From NCBI GenBank assembly GCA_036937835.1, contig CM072864.1:7694501-7758500 (forward strand): a stretch of 64,000 nt of DNA, read 5' to 3'. Position numbers and translations under genes: made by a program. Positions 47,804 to 60,970 of the stretch are shown one piece after another (positions within the stretch are counted from its first letter, which is position 1; the number at the start of each line of letters is the position of its first letter). The notes beneath the pieces were generated by a model. It searched no databases and was not told the origin of the DNA. It saw nothing but the letters and a program-made list of their open reading frames with translations. The stretch comes from Pampus argenteus (Eukaryota; Chordata; Actinopteri; Scombriformes; Stromateidae).

Positions 47804-50059
47804 CCTGACACATGCATCCGTTGTAAACTGAAGCAAACCGCTTGATTCAGCCCATTTGAACTCCCAGCTATTTGTTCCACAGATGAACACGAACTTCAAG
47901 ACACAGAAGCAACAGAGAGTAGCAGTGACGAGTCAGTTAGAGTGTCTCTCTCTCGCTCTCTCACTGTCTCTAGACCACAAAAGCCAGTTCATGACAAAGT
48001 GTCTCAGTTTCCTCTGCAGGTTTGAACTAAACTGAATTCACTTCCTTATTTTAAACCATATTCTTCACTATGCAGCAGCTCTGACAGCTGGTAGTCACGA
48101 TATAGAGAAGGTGTCTGAGACTGCCCCTATACCTCATAAAACATGCACTACTTCCATTATCAGAGGTAATAATATAATATACTTTATTGTTTTGGTCTCA
48201 TGTTGATTCTACATTGGAAGACACACTTTAATCGAGATGTGAATAATGTGGTTTGCTGACAGGTGGAGTGATTATTTACTGCTGTCACCAGCGGTGTATT
48301 CAGATTATTTTCTTAAGGAAAAGTAGTCTAAGATTATTCCAATACAAGTAAAGGTGGCAGTGCCACCATATAAAAAATACTCCTTAAAAGGTAAAAGTGT
48401 TGCATTCAATTAGCAAAAGTATACCTAAAGTATTAGTAGCTAAATTTGCTTCAAGTATCAAAGGTAAAAAGTACTCATTGTACAAACTGGATCCACTCAG
48501 TGTTATATTTTAAGACATGTACCTGTAAAATATTTTTGACCCTTTTTGGAATTGTTCATGTTTTATTATTTTATAACATGAAATTAAAGGATTTAATGAG
48601 GCTTTTTAACACCAATCAATAGAAGGAGACCCTTTGATGTCAAGGTGAAAACAGATCCCTACAAAAGAATCCAAATAATTGACTAATATAAATACATCTC
48701 CTGTAATGCAGTCCAAAGTACAATATTTCCCTCTGAAATGTAATGGAATAGAAGTACAAAGTATAAAAAAATAGCATACTAGCACAATACTGCTGCTATA
48801 ATCATCTTACAAAATGTCACTATCCTCTGATCGGTATTTATAAGTGACCCATATTTACAGTTATCAATACACATGGCGATGTGTGCCAAAAGTTGGATGA
48901 GCTATTGATCTATTATTAGGCCGTGTAGTGGGTTTCAGGCTGTGTTGAGCCCTCTGACAGGTGACTTTAAACTACTGCCTTTGAATCTTCTTCTCGAAGC
49001 AATGAGCAGACATTCAATCAGACCTTATATCTTCATTATATGTGCTTAGGTTAACACAGCTATACTCAATATTTTTATAACAAGATCAAATGAATGTGTA
49101 ACGTGAGAGCTGTTGCCCGTAGTGATTGTAATGAGACATTTTTCACGACTTTTTGCAATTTTTTCCGCCTTGTTTTTGTTGATAGTTAATACTTTTAGCT
49201 CATCAAGTGGAACAGCCTGAGTGGGAATTTTTTTATATTTGGTTGAACAGCTCCTAACTCATATCATGACATGGTTGTGATGTGGGGACACAAGTCAATA
49301 CGATTGCTACTCTAATATTTGAAATCTCGTCTGGTGAAAAGTGGCTTTCAGAGAGTGCTGTGTGATATTTTATGAGGTCGTATTTCCTGATCTACAATGT
49401 CAGTCCACTGGTCTTCTATTCATTAGTAGTAGAGCAGCTCCATGCGTCGATGTCATAGATTGAGACTTTGCTTTTTTTTTTAAAAATAGAATATTAAACA
49501 AATAAATGTTGTTGTTTTTTCCTCAGCGATGATGCTTAACAATTGAATGCATGACTGAATAAATGACTGCTAATGTCAAAAAGAGATTTCTGTCTATTAT
49601 GCTGTAACATACACCGAGCCGATTGTGAAAATAAACCTTGTGTAATAAGAGTCTTGTCATCATTACTCATTCACTGTGCTCACACTCACTGTGTTAATCT
49701 CCTTTAAGGTAATGTTCAATGTTTTAATGTTAGTTAGATTCATTCATTAATTTTAACATTTACAAAATGGAACTCACAACATGTTTTAAGGTAATTATAT
49801 ATATATATAAAATCATCACGTAGTGTAAGTGACAGGCTATTAGGAAGCAATATCAATGAAAAAGGCAACACCTGCACACTTACTCAAATCCTTCACAGTT
49901 TTAGGTCAGGTAGCCTCCAAGCTAACTGCAGCTTAGTGGCGATGGATAACAAGCTAACACGCCTACTTCTTCATTTCTAGTCTAGTAGGCTCATATCAAC
50001 TTTTATAACTGCGTACATGCCAATAATCACATAGTTAAAGTAAAATTAGAGACGTGAGA
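47804..50059. other. Head-to-head spacer between agap2 (short start) and tspan31
   Basis: The agap2 short-form promoter must be in its left part; a (CTCT)-rich stretch lies at 47940-47975. A dispersed repeat occupies about 48288-48790. The rest is AT-rich, with a (TA)n at 49796-49809 and no gene. Confidence 0.6.
48288..48790 (+). repeat. Long copy of the dispersed 'aagtaaaagtac' repeat
   Basis: Starts 'cagcggtgtattcagatta', continues with 'caatacaagtaaaggtggc', 'cctaaagtattagtagctaa' and 'aaaaagtactcattgtac', and ends with 'ccctctgaaatgtaatggaa' and 'agaagtacaaagtataaa'. This is the longest copy in the window. Confidence 0.65.
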
Positions 50060-50237
50060 AACTCGCCGGCGGAAGAACGGTTGTGATGACGTGCCCGCGG
50101 ACGTCACGCGCACAGGTGACGTCACCACATACGCCCTCTCCGTTGAGCGACAACATTTGTGTCCAGAGACGTTGGAGATTTATTTGGTAACGTTACCATC
50201 CATCTGTCTGACTCTGCTGACTGTAGCTTGATCAAAT
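50060..50237 (+). promoter_or_regulatory. tspan31 promoter and 5' UTR with CRE-like sites
   Basis: A GC/CpG-rich patch. It holds TGACGTGC near 50087, GGACGTCACG near 50099-50108 and a full palindromic CRE, TGACGTCA, at 50117-50124, all within 40 bp. No TATA box is seen. Full CREs this close to a start are usually read by CREB/ATF factors (family knowledge). Confidence 0.6.
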
Positions 50238-53200
50238 ATGGTCTGCGGAGGCTTCACATGTTCCAAAAATGCGCTTTGTTCCCTGAATGTGGTTTACATG
50301 GTGAGTGCACAAAATGGGTCATCATGCTAAGTTTAGCTAGCCACGTTAGCTCAGGCTGACAGACACGTTACTGTTGATTTCGCCCTTTTGTCTCTAATGT
50401 CTCTTAATTTTACTTGACAGGTGATTGCTGGTATGTAAGTAGTTATCATAATTGCATATTTAAAAAAAGCTGATAGTCGCCAACTAGACTAGAAATTAAG
50501 AAGTAGTTGTGTTAGCCTGTTAGCTATCGCCATTGTGTGTATGCGGTTAGCTTAGAGGCCACCTGACCTAAAATTATGAAACTGACAAGCGGTGGAAGAA
50601 ATATTTAGATACTTTACTGAAGTAAAAGTACCAATACAGGAATGTAAAAATACTCTATTACAAGAAGAAGTCCTGCATGAAAAATCCTACATACGTATTA
50701 GTAGTAAAACGTAGCTAAAGTATTAAAACTTTTTCTCTCATATTCGTATTTTTGGTGAAATACTGGATCATTTAAACATTTATTGAAATTAAACCATGTG
50801 AGAAGTTTAGAGGGAAAAATTTAAAATTTGTTGGAGCTGTTAACAACTCATAGACGTCTAAAATATGACCCGAATACACACTGATTTCTATAAGATGTCA
50901 AAAGCCAAAGAAGTTGGAAACCACTGGTTTAATCTCTAACAAAGTGTTGTTAGATCTAATCAGGTCATGTCTTTGTTTCTGTTTGTGTGGTGAGATATTC
51001 AACATGTTGGCTTCAGCTCAGCCAACATAAACTCACAGTCAGTTGCTGATCGCACTGAGATACCAAAAGAGAAAGAAACCTCTGTACTTCCAGCTCTAAT
51101 GATTCCCAATAAAACGGTCCTGCAGTAAAATAATACCGTTTATAAAACTAAATGTTGTGACAGAGCGAGAGTACATTCAACTTTATGGTACGTTTTTAAA
51201 GCTGTGTGGTTTTATTGCAGTGAATTGTATTATCCTATGTTTTTATATATTAGAAAATGCCCTTCAACAAATTCAAGTATTCAGATCTGTCAGGAGTTAG
51301 CGTAGCCTCGTCTCCTCTAGCCTGTGTTCCTCTTTGTTAGTGCATGTTTACCAATAAACAACAAAATATTAATGTTTTACGGATCAGTCATGTGTTTATT
51401 AAAAATGACATTAACATTTTATTGATATTGTGTGTCTGGTTGCAGCTTCTCATATTGGAGGATTTGAAGACAGTAAACTGACAAAACGACAAAATGTTTT
51501 GACATTTTACAGACAAAACAATGAATCGATAACAAATAATCCATCAGTTGATAGAAAATTATTGAACTATTTTAATGATCATTTAATTGTTTAAGTTTTT
51601 AAGTTGTCCCTGCTTCACCATTATTTGCTTTTATTACTGTAAAGTGAATTTGAAGATGTCATCTTAGACTTTTATAGACCAAGCTATTAATTAATCAATA
51701 AAAAACCCTGTCCGATTTATCAATAATGAAAATAATTGTTTGTGTAAACGATGTTCTTGTCATACAGGTTTCATTGTAGTTGAGCTTTTAATAGCTATGT
51801 GGAGATACATCAAACGAACAGTGAATACCTCTGATTTTGACTCACGTCTGCAGAGACCATAATGCACTTACAGTTTAGATTACATAACTAAAAAGGTCAG
51901 AAATTATGATGTCTGTCACACTCACTCTTTTTTTTTTTTTTAAATATTATAAAATTGTCTCTACATAGTTTATCTGCTGTTGTGACACACTGGGAGCCAC
52001 AGTGGGACATTAACCCACAGAGCGTACAGAGTTAAGCTGAAATCACAGACTTGAGACCCACCCAGTCAGAAAACTATGGAACCTGCACACATGCCATTAA
52101 TCATGATGTTGAAGGCTGAGTCACTGCAGCTGTCACGAGGGCCGTGTTGTTGTTGTTGAAGCACAGAATCAGGAGCAGTGACAGAAAACAGACAAATAAT
52201 TCCTTCTTCCTTCTGCCACCTAATCAATTAGTTGATTTTGATATAATTTGCAGCCACAGTCACAGACAGTCATGTAAGACAAAGATGAAAAGCAAATCTT
52301 CACAAGAGAGATGCTGGATTTTAGTCAATGTTTGGCACTTTTGCTTGAAACTAGAGAATTTGGACCTTTTTTCCCTTTAAAAATGATATCATTATATATC
52401 TGAAATTTATACTGTTAAATGTAATCTTTCTAAGGAAAATGTTTTTGATTAGTTACAGATGGTCAAAGAAAGTAAAATTGAACTTTTGAGCCAGGGCCAT
52501 GTGATAACTTTTAATTGTTGAACTCTTCCTGAGTCTATTTTGTGCTTCTCGTGTATTATTTATTTGGTAAACACTGGACCTTGACAATCACCGGTCTCCA
52601 TATTGAGTGTTTAAAGGATAAATAATGTTTGTGATCAGAACTCTGTGAACGTGTGACATGCTTGGCCTCAGCTGACTCTGGTTAACTTCCTCCCCTCTGC
52701 TCCCTTCAGCTGGTGGGGCTGCTGCTGATCGGAGTAGCAGCATGGGGGAAAGGGTTCGGCTTGGTGTCCAGCATCCACATCATCGGAGGGGTCATCGCAG
52801 TGGGTGTCTTCCTGCTGCTCATCGCCATTGTGGGGCTCGTTGGAGCAATACACCACCACCAAGTCATGCTGTTCTTTGTATCCTTTCCCTTCATCTGTGG
52901 CCAAATCCCTGGCATTAAAGTGCCACTGAAGTAGTGAAGTACAATAGCTGCAGTGATTTGAAAGTGCAGATATTGTTCTCTGGATGTGATTTTGTTGTTT
53001 CCTTGACCTTTTGCTCCCAGTACATGGTAATTCTTTTCATCGTTTTCCTGTTCCAGTTTGGAGTTTCCTGTTCCTGCTTGGCGATGAACCGCGGGCAGCA
53101 GGTGAGGGGGAGAAAAACTCCAATTTTATGCTGCATCCACAAGATATTTATGTTTCATTTTGGTTGGTTTAATTGTATTTGTTGACACATTTGCTTTGCC

Positions 53201-54869
53201 AGGAGACACTTCTAAAATCTGCTTGGGGATTATTGCGAAATGACACCAAGAAAGACCTGGAGAGCCAGCTGAACTGCTGTGGGCTGCTCAACGTCACCGA
53301 CAGCAGGACAGAGTTTGATCTGGATTTGCAAAACTGCCCTGCCGTAAGTCATTTTTATCGTTACACTGTATTTTTTCCCTTTTGGTTGTCAAAACTCACA
53401 TCCCTTAATCTCAAAATCATAACGTTGTCAAACAACAACACAAAGTCAACATCTACCCTTAATAAAGATGTCTGCAGGGATAAGCATCAGTATCCTTAAC
53501 AGACTGCACTTTGGAACCACAGGAATAAAGACACTCCTTACAGCTCGAGTGCTGGGTCATAATCATCAAATCTGTGACCTTTTCTCCAGTAAAACCTATA
53601 TCCCTGGAACGATCCCCTCTTATCATGTTCTATATGGATATTTGTGCTGTATTGAAAACCTTTAGACAGTAAGACAAAAAACATACATTTCTGTCTCCTA
53701 GAGCATATATAGTAGTACTCACATTTCTGAATAGACTAACCTGTCCTTTTAAAAAAAATCAACATATTGTATTCCTGTTTGAAACATATTTACACAACAT
53801 ATCTTATTATATTATATTCTATCCAGAATAGGTCAAAAGTAGGCCACTTTCTGTCGTTCTCAGAATAGATTTTAGTAGCTAATATTAGTCAGCTGACACA
53901 CTGTTGACTCATGCTGCTAAAGACTAAAGGCCCTGTCTTCTTTTTGTGTGTGTGTGTGTGTATCTTTTACTCCAGTTATGCAAAAAGCAGAGTTCCTGTT
54001 TCACCTGCGGGGATATGATGCTGCATCATGCTTCGGAGGCTCTGAAGATCCTTGGGGGCGTTGGACTCTTCTTCAGCTTCACAGAGGCAAGTGTCCGAGC
54101 TGCAAACCTCCATCTGCTGTTCATTCACTAATTTTAACGACTCAGTCTTTCGAGGAATTAAGTTTAACGATTCACATTAACTGGACTGATGGCTGTAGGC
54201 AGTCCGCTTCTTGGCAGAAAAAGTACAAATTCTCAAGAAAGTTCAATTTCTGGCAATCAAGTCATCCAGTAATCACTTTGTTGATCCTCCTGTTAAAATG
54301 TCCTTGAGCATGAACTAACAGTCCTACAGTGCGTTATGTCAGTTTGTTGTGACGTATCATGTATATTTCTCTGTCTATATTTATATTTTGGGGCTCTACT
54401 GAAACTCCGGAGGCTACACAAACGATAGTCATAAGATTTCATATCTTTTTCCCATTCTTTACTTTGAATATAAACTTTTCAAATACAGCCCAAATCAGAT
54501 TGGAAATGTGCGTGGAACTACCTCAGCAGCAAAGGTTAGAGAACTGGCGTCAGTTCGACATGAAGTAGAGGTAATAAGGGTATTCAGAGCATGCTGAAGG
54601 GAGCGTTTTTACGTTTCACCTCAAGTTGTGTGACAACATAGACAACTGATATTATAACAGTATCGGTGATGGAAAACCATAACAAGTTAATATCTCAGCT
54701 AAAATCGCAGCTTTTGCAATTTGGAAGCTGCACTCTTTTTCACTATCTGAACCCCAACCACTGCGTTTTAATGTCACTCGTCTGATCTTTGCAGATCCTG
54801 GGAGTGTGGCTCGCTGTGCGCTACAGGAACCAGAAGGACCCACGAGCAAACCCAAGTGCTTTCCTATAG
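50238..54869 (+). CDS. tspan31: Tetraspanin 31
   Basis: Four-helix membrane protein that organises membrane microdomains; TSPAN31 (SAS) was first noted as co-amplified with CDK4 in human sarcomas (family knowledge). Six coding exons: 50238-50300, 52710-52877, 53021-53101, 53203-53343, 53976-54086, 54795-54869, all phase 0, giving 212 aa (human 210). Seen: start MVCGGFTCSKNALC; helix 1 about 13-35; helix 2 with SIHIIGGVIAVGVF; helix 3 ending in SCSCLAMNR; large loop with CCG at 129-131, sequon N134, and further cysteines in LQNCPA, LCKKQSSC and FTCG; helix 4 from ILGGVGLFFSFTE; tail RNQKDPRANPSAFL, nearly as in mammals. The intron after exon 5 begins with GC. Confidence 0.96.
50301..52709 (+). 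other. tspan31 intron 1
   Basis: A 2.4-kb GT-AG intron. A dispersed repeat is at 50588-50740 and a degraded AT-rich repeat at about 51480-51610. No exon inside. tspan31 introns 4 (53344-53975) and 5 (54087-54794) likewise show none. Confidence 0.75.
50588..50740 (+). repeat. Dispersed 'gcggtggaagaaatattta' repeat in tspan31 intron 1
   Basis: Contains 'gaagtaaaagtaccaataca', 'ggaatgtaaaaatactctat', 'gaagtcctgcatgaaaaatc' and 'gctaaagtatt' in order, the best-preserved left half of this family here. Confidence 0.7.
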
Positions 54870-56660
54870 TCTGCCCCCATGTACGCAGCGCATGCAGTTA
54901 CAGACACACACTGGTACACATAGAATCATGCACACCTAAAGGCACATCAGGCATATAATACAGAGCCACACCGACAACAGCTACAACAATAACACAGAAC
55001 GGACGAGCTCACGCAGCACCTGACGACATGAAACACTGAAAAACACAACACACACCTTCACCTGAGACTGAGAAGCTACAGCAACACCCACCCTCCCCCT
55101 CACCCGCATCCCAACATGGAAGACCTGGATACTTGTGTATGAAAGGATGACTTGTAATACCAAGAAGGGTGACTTGTTGGTATCACGACCCAGCCTTGAT
55201 TTGAGTGTCAGATCTCCGGATTGCGGCTTGCTAGTTTCCAACCATGTAACAGGCGACGAGACATCCTCTGCATGTGTCCGGCCGCCTGCACAGACAAACG
55301 GCTTCTTTTTCGATTTCATTCCGCAACCAAATGACTGTTGCGGTGTCAGTAAATGAACCTGTACGCACCTTGAACTTTTCTCCCTTTCTCTCTCTCATGT
55401 AATGCCACAGCAAATATATTCCCCTGGTCAGTGCTGTCAGTGACGTGTAGAGCTGTGTACCCAAACATGTCCAGTGTGAGGAGCTACTGTTCAGCTGAGT
55501 GAGGGGGGGGGGGGGGGGGGGGGTTAAATACTGGACATGTGGTGTAAAATAGTTTTTTGAAATGTATGTAAATGTGCTTTTTGTTTTTGTTTTTTTGTTT
55601 TTTAGATGCCACAAATGCTGGGATTTACCAGTTTTAGAAAGCAAGATTAGATTTTAGGTGACGTAGTTGCTAGTCAATCAGGTTCAAATATTTATGAACT
55701 GTAACTGAGCCAACTAACTTTTAACAGTCGGAGGTATAAGAATGCCAACGGACTGCGGACTTGATGTACATAATATTTTAAATACTGTAGTTCACAAGAA
55801 TCATTCTCGATGGGTTTGCCAAGTAGTTGCCTGCATAGATGAGGTCTCTGAAGGCCACAATAATCCACCCCTCCTGTATTTAATATGATCCTCCTTTGTG
55901 TCGCACAGTGATGTTGCTTAGTATAGTTTCTGATGGTAGAAAAGTGGATTCAGGTACGTATTATTACCTCCTGTGAAACTGGAAGAAATTAAAAAAAAAT
56001 GTGTGGAGAAAAAAAAGAAAGGAAAAAAAAAATTAACATGAAATAATTTTGGCCAAAACTACTTATTGCAAACCCAATTTTGTTTTATAGTGTTAATTGT
56101 GAAAATTTGCTCTTGTTTGCAATTCTTCTTTTTTTCTTTTTTTGGGTTTTGACAACAAAAATAATTATTTTGTTCTCCGTTGCCATGGGCTCTTTTTTCA
56201 GTCATCAGTGTTAAATGCTTTGTAAAAATGTGTTAAATATTTAAGTTAAGCTGGATGATGCACATTAGGCTAACGTTATGTCGTAGTTTTGATGATATAA
56301 TGTTGCTGCCTAACTTGATGTTTTACAGTTCCTGTTGAGAAATCACTGCTTATTAATTATTTCTTTTGAAGATGCTTCTCTTTTTTTTAAATTTTATGAT
56401 ATTTTATGATATTTTAACTTGCTGACAAACACAAACGCTAATTACTTGTCTTACATGAAGCTGTCAGCAACGCCCATTATGGATTTCTTTGTTGCTGGTT
56501 TGGAGTTATCACTGGTGTAAACAAGCATTTTGACAGGTCTTAAACATTTATTATGCCATATATTACACCTCATTTTAAATTTGTGTGCAGTTGTTATTCA
56601 AATGTATCTTGAATTTTTTGAGACTTAATTTTACAAATAATAAAAACTCAAATTGGAAAC
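54870..56660 (+). other. Probable tspan31 3' UTR
   Basis: From the stop to an AATAAA at 56639-56644 followed by a T-rich and TTG-containing stretch. It includes a pure G run at 55503-55523. An end at an earlier site cannot be excluded. Confidence 0.45.
55503..55523. repeat. Poly-G homopolymer of 21 bases
   Basis: Uninterrupted G run just after GAGTGA, in the probable tspan31 3' UTR. Length may be uncertain because homopolymers are error-prone in assembly. Confidence 0.9.
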
Positions 56661-58080
56661 TTTTTTTTATCTTGACATTGTTTAAAGATCCCTCAGACAT
56701 AAGAACAACTCGTTGGGTTGTAGACTGGTTGTAGACTCTGAGCTCAACTAAGGATGGGTAAATAACTTTGATAGCAAGCTCTTAAAACCCACCACAATCC
56801 AACCTTTTTTAATGTAACTTGCAGTGTGGTAGATGACATCCAATCATTTCAATATGGTGGCACAAGCACAGGATCTCTCCATAATCCAATGTGGACAGCA
56901 TGGTATATTTAAATGTGTTTTCTAAAAACACATAAAGAAAGAGGCAGCTTCTCAACATAATAACACAACTTAAAGATGCCTGCAGTCTGAATAGGTGGAA
57001 CATCAATGCACACGTTTAGAAAAAAGCTTTAAATCCAACAGAGAGGGCTGGAGCGTCAAAAGCAGAGTATGTTGTAACAAATTGACACCACATGGTGTCA
57101 GTACAGAGTCTGTGCAGCTGCTATTTCTTTTTCCACTGTTAGTCAGTCATTCTGTGTTATTTCAGCTCCGCTCTGACATGACAGGCAAGGAAGTTATAAA
57201 CAGAAGTGTCTGTTTCTCCGGATTCTTATCACACAGATTGATTGCATCCAAGTTGAAAGTGGATGTCATTGACATGGCAGCTGTAAAATTAATTTACTTA
57301 AGAAGTAGGTTTCGATTCCCTGTGATATTCCTTCAGAAGGCCATTAATCCCTTCAGCTGGGATGGGTCCAGTAATGTGGGATGTGGGATATTGGGGCACA
57401 GGAGCAGAAGGAGAGCTCAAGTACACTCTGATAAGGGAATAGAGACAACACACAAGGAATTTATCCTCATACCTTTCAACCAAGGTTGTCCTAGATGAGG
57501 ATAAACTGCTCCTCTACCCTTATCTTAATGACCCGTGACAGACTGTCACCATCGCCTGGTGCCCACCCCCGTCCTTCACGAAAAAGGCGTGGCCTAATCT
57601 CTGGCGTTGCATACACCCTGCCAGGAAACACCCGCAGCTTCATTTTCCTGAGACGCGGGAACATTTATGTAAGTGAAATGTGCCTGGTAAGGACTTTAAG
57701 TTCTTGAGTGTTTCTGGTGGCAGCATTTTGGGAAACTGCACCGCATATTGCATCCCCTATCCTGTCAGCGTGCTCTCCTGAGGGCCTGATGCCAGTCCCC
57801 ACCCTGTGATGCATGTCCATATGCCGGGTGTATTAGCTTGGAGAAGCTGTGGAGAATCGCACCAACAGGGATGACCATCTGTCCTCTTACAGATATAGCA
57901 TGGGCTCTGCAAGCGCATGAAGGCAGGATCTTAAAACATTTGGTCCATTATATCACAGCGCTGTGGTGAATGGGTTTTACAAAGGCTTGTCCTTTAAGCA
58001 TAACTAATTATGTATAGCTTTTCAGCATGGGGCATGATAAGGCAGCGTTCAGATCAATAGAGCTTAATAATAGAACTGTT

Positions 58081-58390
58081 TCCAGTGGTGAGAGAGAAGT
58101 ATTTAGATATTTCATAAGTAAAAGTACCAGTAATCCACTGCAGAAATACTGCACGAATAAAACTAAAAGTCATGCATTCAAAGGCCTAATTAAAGGACAG
58201 GTTCACAGTTTTTCAAGTTTCAAGTCTTAAAACAATTGTTGGGTGTCCAAATTAACATTGAAAGAGGTTTTTGCTTGCTGTAATCATTCCTTATATTCAT
58301 ACTAGCCATTAGAAGATCCCTTCATGATACACTCACAATGGCAGTGATGGAGGCCAAAATCTACAAGCCTTGTTTTTGTCAATCTAAAGA
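58081..58390 (+). repeat. Two adjoining dispersed repeats
   Basis: 58081-58190 begins 'ccagtggtgagagagaagta' with 'taagtaaaagtaccagtaat'. From 58190 there is 'aaaggacaggttcacagttt', 'cattagaagatcccttcatg' and 'gatggaggccaaaatctac', the family also seen at 38571. One seems to have landed next to or in the other. Confidence 0.6.
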
Positions 58391-60639
58391 TAATATGATT
58401 ATTTCACAGATTTTTCCATTTGTGCTGATCATCAGTTCCCATATGGAAACAGGAAATGTGTGTTTTTTTTGTTTTGTTTTCTTTTTTTTTAGTTTTTTTT
58501 TTTTTTACATCCAGCTGCATCCTATCTCAATAGTGGTAGTTTCCTCTGACACAGGGAACAGAATCACTGAGGATGAGCCTGTGTGATTTTAATGGGTCTG
58601 TATCTAGATCTAGATTCTTCTCACAGCTCTATGAGGACAAACAGGAAGGCAAATCATTCTCATCAGCGAGAGGAGACAAACAGGTCAATATGGTCTATCA
58701 ATAATGAAACAGAGCAGGGATGCATGTTGTTAGTCCTCAGATGGAAATGGCAGCACAGGTGATGTGAGGAGTTATTCAAAGCGTGCATGTTCTTAAAGAG
58801 GTATTCACATTTAAAAAAACCCAACACATATCTTTCATACCACTACCTTCATGTGAGTTAATTAATGGTCACTCACCAAATTCTTTCTTTTTATATAATT
58901 TATTATTGCAGAAACCTGCTGTATTAATACAGTAATAAGACAAGATCCATGTGATTACTTATACTGACATCTGATTATTTATAACACAAGATCCACTCAA
59001 AGGCTCTTCTGGATCTTTTGATTGTATCACATGATCTTCCTCAGCAGATGGAGCTGAGTTGGATTTGCAAATGTTAAAATTTCTTCTTCTATGACAACTG
59101 TTGAGGAAGATTATGTGATGAATGATGACTGATTGAAAGTTGCAGAACAGCTACTAAATGCATCTTAAGGTGAAACTGTTCTGTAGAAATAAATATATTT
59201 CTTTTACTTCAAATTGTGCTTCTTTAATTTTTAGATTTTTTATCAAATATAGCCTGATGATCAATATGTACCCGATCAGATTCTTCATATATTCATCTAT
59301 AATTTTGTCATCCTTTTTTCAGAATAATATTCTTCATAATTTTTAGAAAGAATATGAGGAAGTTGACTTGAAAAGAAAAGGAAAATGAAGGAAGCAAATA
59401 AAAAGAAAAGGGGAATACAAGGTGACGAAATCAGGATTACACTACATTGAATGTGAATGCGAGTCCTGATGAGCAGACATAAAATTATCATCATCTGTGA
59501 AAAGGATACTTTTTAAAAATGATCATCTCATTAGCATTTATTACCACCAACCCTCCCCCACTCAGCATCATTATAAAATAACCCTCCCACACAATCACGT
59601 ATCATACATAACAGTATGTACACTTCCAGAACCGTTATTCCTGCCGTGTGTACTAATATTAATATAATATCATGTGTTTTAGCCTTGAAAGCTTTAAAAA
59701 AAAAAATATTTATTTTGTCGTTAATTGCTACTGTTTTGCATAAGAACAATGTGAGCAGAATAAAAGTGCTGCCCTGCTGTTATGTTGGTCAAAAGTCTGT
59801 AAACAAACAATTAGTCTCATGCATTTTATTATATTTTCTATTTTTTATGATATATTCAGTCTATTTTAGTTGCTGTATATAATCTTGCCTCCTATCTATC
59901 TATTAGGAAAGAATGGCATGATAGTCCAGGTGCAGGCTTTGCATCTCAAATCGAGTGTTATGCTTAAAATAAATCCATATCTGTAACAACCAGAGTGTGA
60001 AAAATCAATCAGGATCAATGTGACTGGGGATTTTGTGGGAAGTGTTGCTATGGAGGAGAATGCAGAGTGTTATTGAGAGAGAAACGGAGAGAGAGTGAGA
60101 GAGAGAGAGAGGCTTCTTCTTCTTCTTCTATGTAAACTGCAGATTAAAGTGACCTCTGCACCTGTGTCTCTTATGTTTTTCTAATTACCTTGTCTCTACA
60201 TCTTGATTAACGACACTGAGACAATTTTCCTCCTCTGGCTGTTTACAGTTTCAACACTTGACGCAATGAAGCTGAACTTACAGGAACAATATCAGTCTCA
60301 GCATTATTGGCTTGAGTGATGGCTGGAAGACGAGGGATGAACCCATCCAATTTTTTCTCTCTTGAAATACATCAACTCTGTTGCGTTATTGATAAATGGA
60401 CTCTCATTCACACATTCACATAGAGAGCTTAAAAGTAACTCAAAAATAAACAGTTCCTATGAGGCATAAGTTTTTTCTGGGCCCTTATTGACCCCCCACT
60501 GCATATAGTAATACTCTAGACATGTAATCATTAGTAGATCAATTAAATGACAGAAAATTAATTGGCAACAATTGTGATAACTAATTAATTGTTTCATTTT
60601 TTAAACGATTTGCAGTGATTTTCTGTATTTAGTTATGTT

Positions 60640-60970
60640 TTCCGTACCTATGGCGCATTTCTCTATTTGATTTTGTTTTGGATTTACAGCACTTATCTGT
60701 ATTTGGTTGTGTTTTCCATATTTGTAGCACTTCTGTTTTCTGTTTTTTATGGTGCATTTCTATATTTGGTTGTGTTTCCATATTTGCAGTGCTTGTGTTT
60801 TCTGTTTTTTTATGGTGAATTTCTATATTTGGTTGTGATTTCATTTTTGCAGTTCTTGTGTTTTCTGTCTTTTGTGGCGCATTTCTTGTATTTGGTTATG
60901 TTTCATATTTGCAGTGCTTTTCTTTATTTATTTATTTTTGTTGTGTTTTCTGTATATGCAGCATGTTTCT
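60640..60970. repeat. Degenerate minisatellite with a unit of about 63 bp
   Basis: The phrase 'tatttggttgtgtttccata' with 'tttgcagtgcttgtgttttc' recurs at roughly 60700, 60762, 60827 and 60890, in T-rich units with 'tttctgttttttatggtg' between. About five diverged units. The open frames over it are artefacts of the repeat. Confidence 0.85.

Noticed and set aside
56995..57707. 167-codon open frame considered as a relic of cdk4
   Set aside because: It has none of the kinase motifs (glycine loop, HRD, DFG) and no splice structure that would give them.
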